DNA of 7,271 nucleotides from Beijerinckiaceae bacterium (lineage in GTDB: Bacteria > Pseudomonadota > Alphaproteobacteria > Rhizobiales > Beijerinckiaceae), in assembly GCA_947458675.1 (NCBI GenBank), contig CANHAW010000099.1, positions 1 through 7,271 on the forward strand, read 5' to 3'. The position numbers and the translations under genes were made by a program. The notes under the pieces are model-generated. The model made no database searches, was not told where the DNA came from, and saw only the letters and a program-made list of their open reading frames with translations. Numbering within the stretch: the first letter of the stretch is position 1; each line of letters starts with the position of its first letter. Positions 5,277 through 7,271 of this stretch are shown here, one piece after another.

Positions 5277-5349
5277 ACTGAAATGGGCTATGCCGCACGT
5301 CTGTTTTTCAGGGGCTTTCCGCCCCCCACACTTCGAGCCGCAGCAAGAC
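5277..5349 (+). other. ileS leader region
   Basis: These 73 bases lie between the palindromic repeat and the ileS start. A small stem GGGGC (5311-5315) / GCCCC (5321-5325) with loop TTTCC is visible. There is no T-box-like structure, which would be unexpected in this phylum, and no clear promoter. The ribosome binding site is weak (AGCAAG, 5342-5347). Confidence 0.4.
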
Positions 5350-7271
5350 ATGACCGAGTCCTCCGCTCCCGATTATTCGCAGACCCTGTTTCTGCCGCGC
5401 ACCGATTTCCCGATGCGCGCCGGCTTGCCGCAAAAAGAGCCGGAGATTCTGGCGCGCTGGGCGCAGATCGATCTCTACAAGCGCATTCGCGAGACATCGG
5501 CCGGGCGGCCGCGCTTCGTGCTGCATGACGGCCCTCCCTATGCCAATGGCAATATTCATATCGGCCATGCGCTCAATAAAATCCTGAAGGATATGGTGAC
5601 GCGCAGCCAGCAGATGCTTGGGCGAGATTCCAATTATGTGCCGGGCTGGGATTGTCACGGCCTGCCGATCGAATGGAAGATCGAGGAGCAATATCGCGCC
5701 AAGGGGCGCAACAAGGATGACGTGCCGGTCGTCGAATTCCGCCAGGAATGCCGCGCCTTCGCGCAAAAATGGCTGGACACGCAGCGCGAGGAATTCAAGC
5801 GGCTCGGCATTACGGGCGATTGGGATCATCCCTATTCGACCATGGCCTTCCACGCCGAAGCGCAGATTGCGCGCGAGATCATGAAGTTCAAGGACAATGG
5901 ACTTCTCTATCGCGGCTCGAAGCCGGTCATGTGGTCGGTGGTGGAAAAAACCGCTCTGGCAGAAGCGGAAATCGAATATCACGATCACCAGTCGGATATG
6001 GTGTGGGTGAAGTTTCCGGTGACGTCTGGAACGCTTGCGGGCGCGTCTGTCGTGATCTGGACCACCACGCCCTGGACGCTACCGGGAAATCGCGCCATCT
6101 CCTATTCGCACAAGATCGAATATGCCCTCTATGAAGTCATCGCCAATGAGCGCGACTTCGGGCCGAAGGTCGGCGAAAAATATGTATTGGCAGCGAAACT
6201 TGCAGAAGCTGTTGCGGCGCAGGCCAAGATCAGCCTCGCCAGAATTGGCGATGTTTCAGCCGATGTCCTGAAAGCCACCGTCTGCGCGCATCCTCTCGTC
6301 AATCTTGGCTACACTTTCCAAGTCCCGCTGCTCGATGGCGATCATGTCACCGACGACACCGGCACGGGCTTTGTTCATACTGCGCCCAGCCATGGCCGCG
6401 AGGATTTTGAAATCTGGATGGCGTCGGGCCGCATGCTTTCCGAGCGCGGCATCGACACGCGCATTCCCTTCACCATTGACGATGACAGCGTCTATACGGC
6501 GGAAGCGCCCGGTTTCGAGGGCAAGCGCGTCATCAATGAAAAGGGCGACAAGGGCGACGCCAATGAGGCCGTCATCAAGGCGCTTATCGACAATAGTGCA
6601 CTTGTCGCGCGCGGTCGCCTCAAGCATCAGTACCCGCATTCCTGGCGCTCGAAAAAGCCGGTCATTTTCCGCAATACGCCGCAATGGTTCATTGCGATGG
6701 ATAAAGAGTTCAGCCTTGGTGCCTCATTGCGCACCGTCGCGTTTGACGCCATCGGCAAGACGCAATGGGTGCCGGCGGCAGGCGAGAACCGCATTCGCGG
6801 CATGATTGAGAACAAGCCCGATTGGGTCATGTCGCGCCAGCGCGCCTGGGGCGTGCCGATCTGCGTCTTCGTGCACAAGGACACAAAGGAATTGCTGCGC
6901 GACGCCAGTGTCGATGCAGCCATTGCCGAGGCTTTCGAGAAGGAAGGCGGCGACGCCTGGTTCAAGGACGGCGCGAAGGAGCGCTTTATCGGCACACGTG
7001 CGCCCGATTACGACATGGTCATGGACGTGCTCGATGTCTGGTTCGATTCAGGCTCGACGCATACTTACACGCTCGAAGACGCCAAACATTTTCCCGGTCT
7101 TGCCGGCACCAAGCGCAAGGTCGATGGTGGGCGCGATCAGGTCATGTATCTGGAAGGCTCGGATCAGCATCGCGGCTGGTTCCAGTCGAGCCTGCTGGAG
7201 AGCTGCGGCACGCGCGGGCGCGCGCCTTTCGACATTGTGCTGACGCATGGCTTCGTTCTGGACGAGAAGGG
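5350..7271 (+). CDS. ileS: Isoleucyl-tRNA synthetase IleS (3' end missing)
   Basis: IleS charges tRNA-Ile in the cytosol and hydrolyses mischarged Val-tRNA-Ile. The window holds the first 640 codons of a protein usually near 900-1000 residues. HIGH is at 70-73 in '[18 protein letters not shown]'. The CP1 editing domain (about 200-415) keeps [11 protein letters not shown] (237-247) and [15 protein letters not shown] (338-352); His343 and Asp352 have the same nine-residue spacing as editing residues His333 and Asp342 of E. coli IleRS. Back in the Rossmann core are PQWFIAMD (444-451), [10 protein letters not shown] (495-504), [10 protein letters not shown] (562-571) and [15 protein letters not shown] (601-615), where Glu602 matches the adenylate-binding Glu. 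The last codons, '[10 protein letters not shown]', are what normally precedes KMSKS, so that loop and the anticodon-binding domain lie outside. ATG 5350 gives a normal N-terminus with the [16 protein letters not shown] segment. The frame is open throughout. It shares its strand with ribF and may also have its own promoter. Confidence 0.97.
   Translation, partial: MTESSAPDYSQTLFLPRTDFPMRAGLPQKEPEILARWAQIDLYKRIRETSAGRPRFVLHDGPPYANGNIHIGHALNKILKDMVTRSQQMLGRDSNYVPGWDCHGLPIEWKIEEQYRAKGRNKDDVPVVEFRQECRAFAQKWLDTQREEFKRLGITGDWDHPYSTMAFHAEAQIAREIMKFKDNGLLYRGSKPVMWSVVEKTALAEAEIEYHDHQSDMVWVKFPVTSGTLAGASVVIWTTTPWTLPGNRAISYSHKIEYALYEVIANERDFGPKVGEKYVLAAKLAEAVAAQAKISLARIGDVSADVLKATVCAHPLVNLGYTFQVPLLDGDHVTDDTGTGFVHTAPSHGREDFEIWMASGRMLSERGIDTRIPFTIDDDSVYTAEAPGFEGKRVINEKGDKGDANEAVIKALIDNSALVARGRLKHQYPHSWRSKKPVIFRNTPQWFIAMDKEFSLGASLRTVAFDAIGKTQWVPAAGENRIRGMIENKPDWVMSRQRAWGVPICVFVHKDTKELLRDASVDAAIAEAFEKEGGDAWFKDGAKERFIGTRAPDYDMVMDVLDVWFDSGSTHTYTLEDAKHFPGLAGTKRKVDGGRDQVMYLEGSDQHRGWFQSSLLESCGTRGRAPFDIVLTHGFVLDEK

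Noticed and set aside
3679..5298. Open frame of 539 codons on the minus strand, antisense to maoC and ribF
   Set aside because: It covers two well-supported genes on the other strand. Its product is rich in Arg, His and Ala with no family motif, and its N-terminus is just the translated palindromic repeat. GC-rich codon usage commonly leaves such antisense frames open.
5311..5325. Stem GGGGC/GCCCC before ileS as a terminator or T-box
   Set aside because: No T run follows on either strand, there is no T-box architecture, and T-boxes are not expected for ileS in Proteobacteria.
5308..5988. Open frame of 226 codons on the minus strand, antisense to ileS
   Set aside because: The plus strand clearly encodes the IleS N-terminus with the HIGH motif. 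The antisense product shows no recognisable domain.
1..7271. Defence system, CRISPR array, prophage or insertion sequence
   Set aside because: No regularly spaced repeats, transposase, integrase, toxin-antitoxin pair or phage gene is visible; all large frames are accounted for by housekeeping or transport genes.

Overview
The window reads as ordinary chromosome of a GC-rich alphaproteobacterium, most likely of the order Hyphomicrobiales (Rhizobiales). Three things point there: a HAD-IIA hydrolase of the TIGR01459 type, the gene order HAD hydrolase - MaoC dehydratase - ribF - ileS, and a palindromic repeat whose translation gives the 'SLRGAKRRSNP' string familiar from many genomes of this order. 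The genus cannot be fixed from the sequence.

Left part (1-1654, + strand): the end of an FtsX/MacB-type ABC permease whose start lies outside the window, then its LolD/MacB-type ATPase, which starts inside the permease stop codon (GTGA). They form a translationally coupled transporter operon, probably for export or extraction of a lipid-linked or hydrophobic substrate. The substrate is unknown.

Second part (1651-2526, - strand): a secreted SGNH/GDSL hydrolase that converges on the ATPase gene. The two stop codons overlap in the four bases TTAG, so no terminator fits between them. A 213-base divergent intergenic region (2527-2739) follows. It holds a TTAA-TTAA dyad, a perfect 15-base palindrome and two candidate -35 boxes.

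Right part (2740-7271, + strand): a HAD-IIA hydrolase, a MaoC-type (R)-hydratase, RibF (riboflavin kinase/FMN adenylyltransferase) and IleS (isoleucyl-tRNA synthetase). IleS is cut by the window edge just before its KMSKS loop is expected. All four genes point the same way with gaps of 57, 75 and 159 bases and are probably largely co-transcribed. The 84-base hairpin repeat sits in the ribF-ileS gap, two bases after the ribF stop. RibF supplies FMN/FAD and IleS charges tRNA-Ile; ribF-ileS(-lspA) is a widespread cluster.

I see no tRNA or rRNA, CRISPR array, insertion sequence, phage gene or defence system. The points most worth a second look are the repeat element, the signals in the divergent region, the apparently leaderless start of the HAD gene, a hairpin that would cover the maoC ribosome binding site, and departures from consensus motifs in the SGNH hydrolase, HAD hydrolase and RibF.
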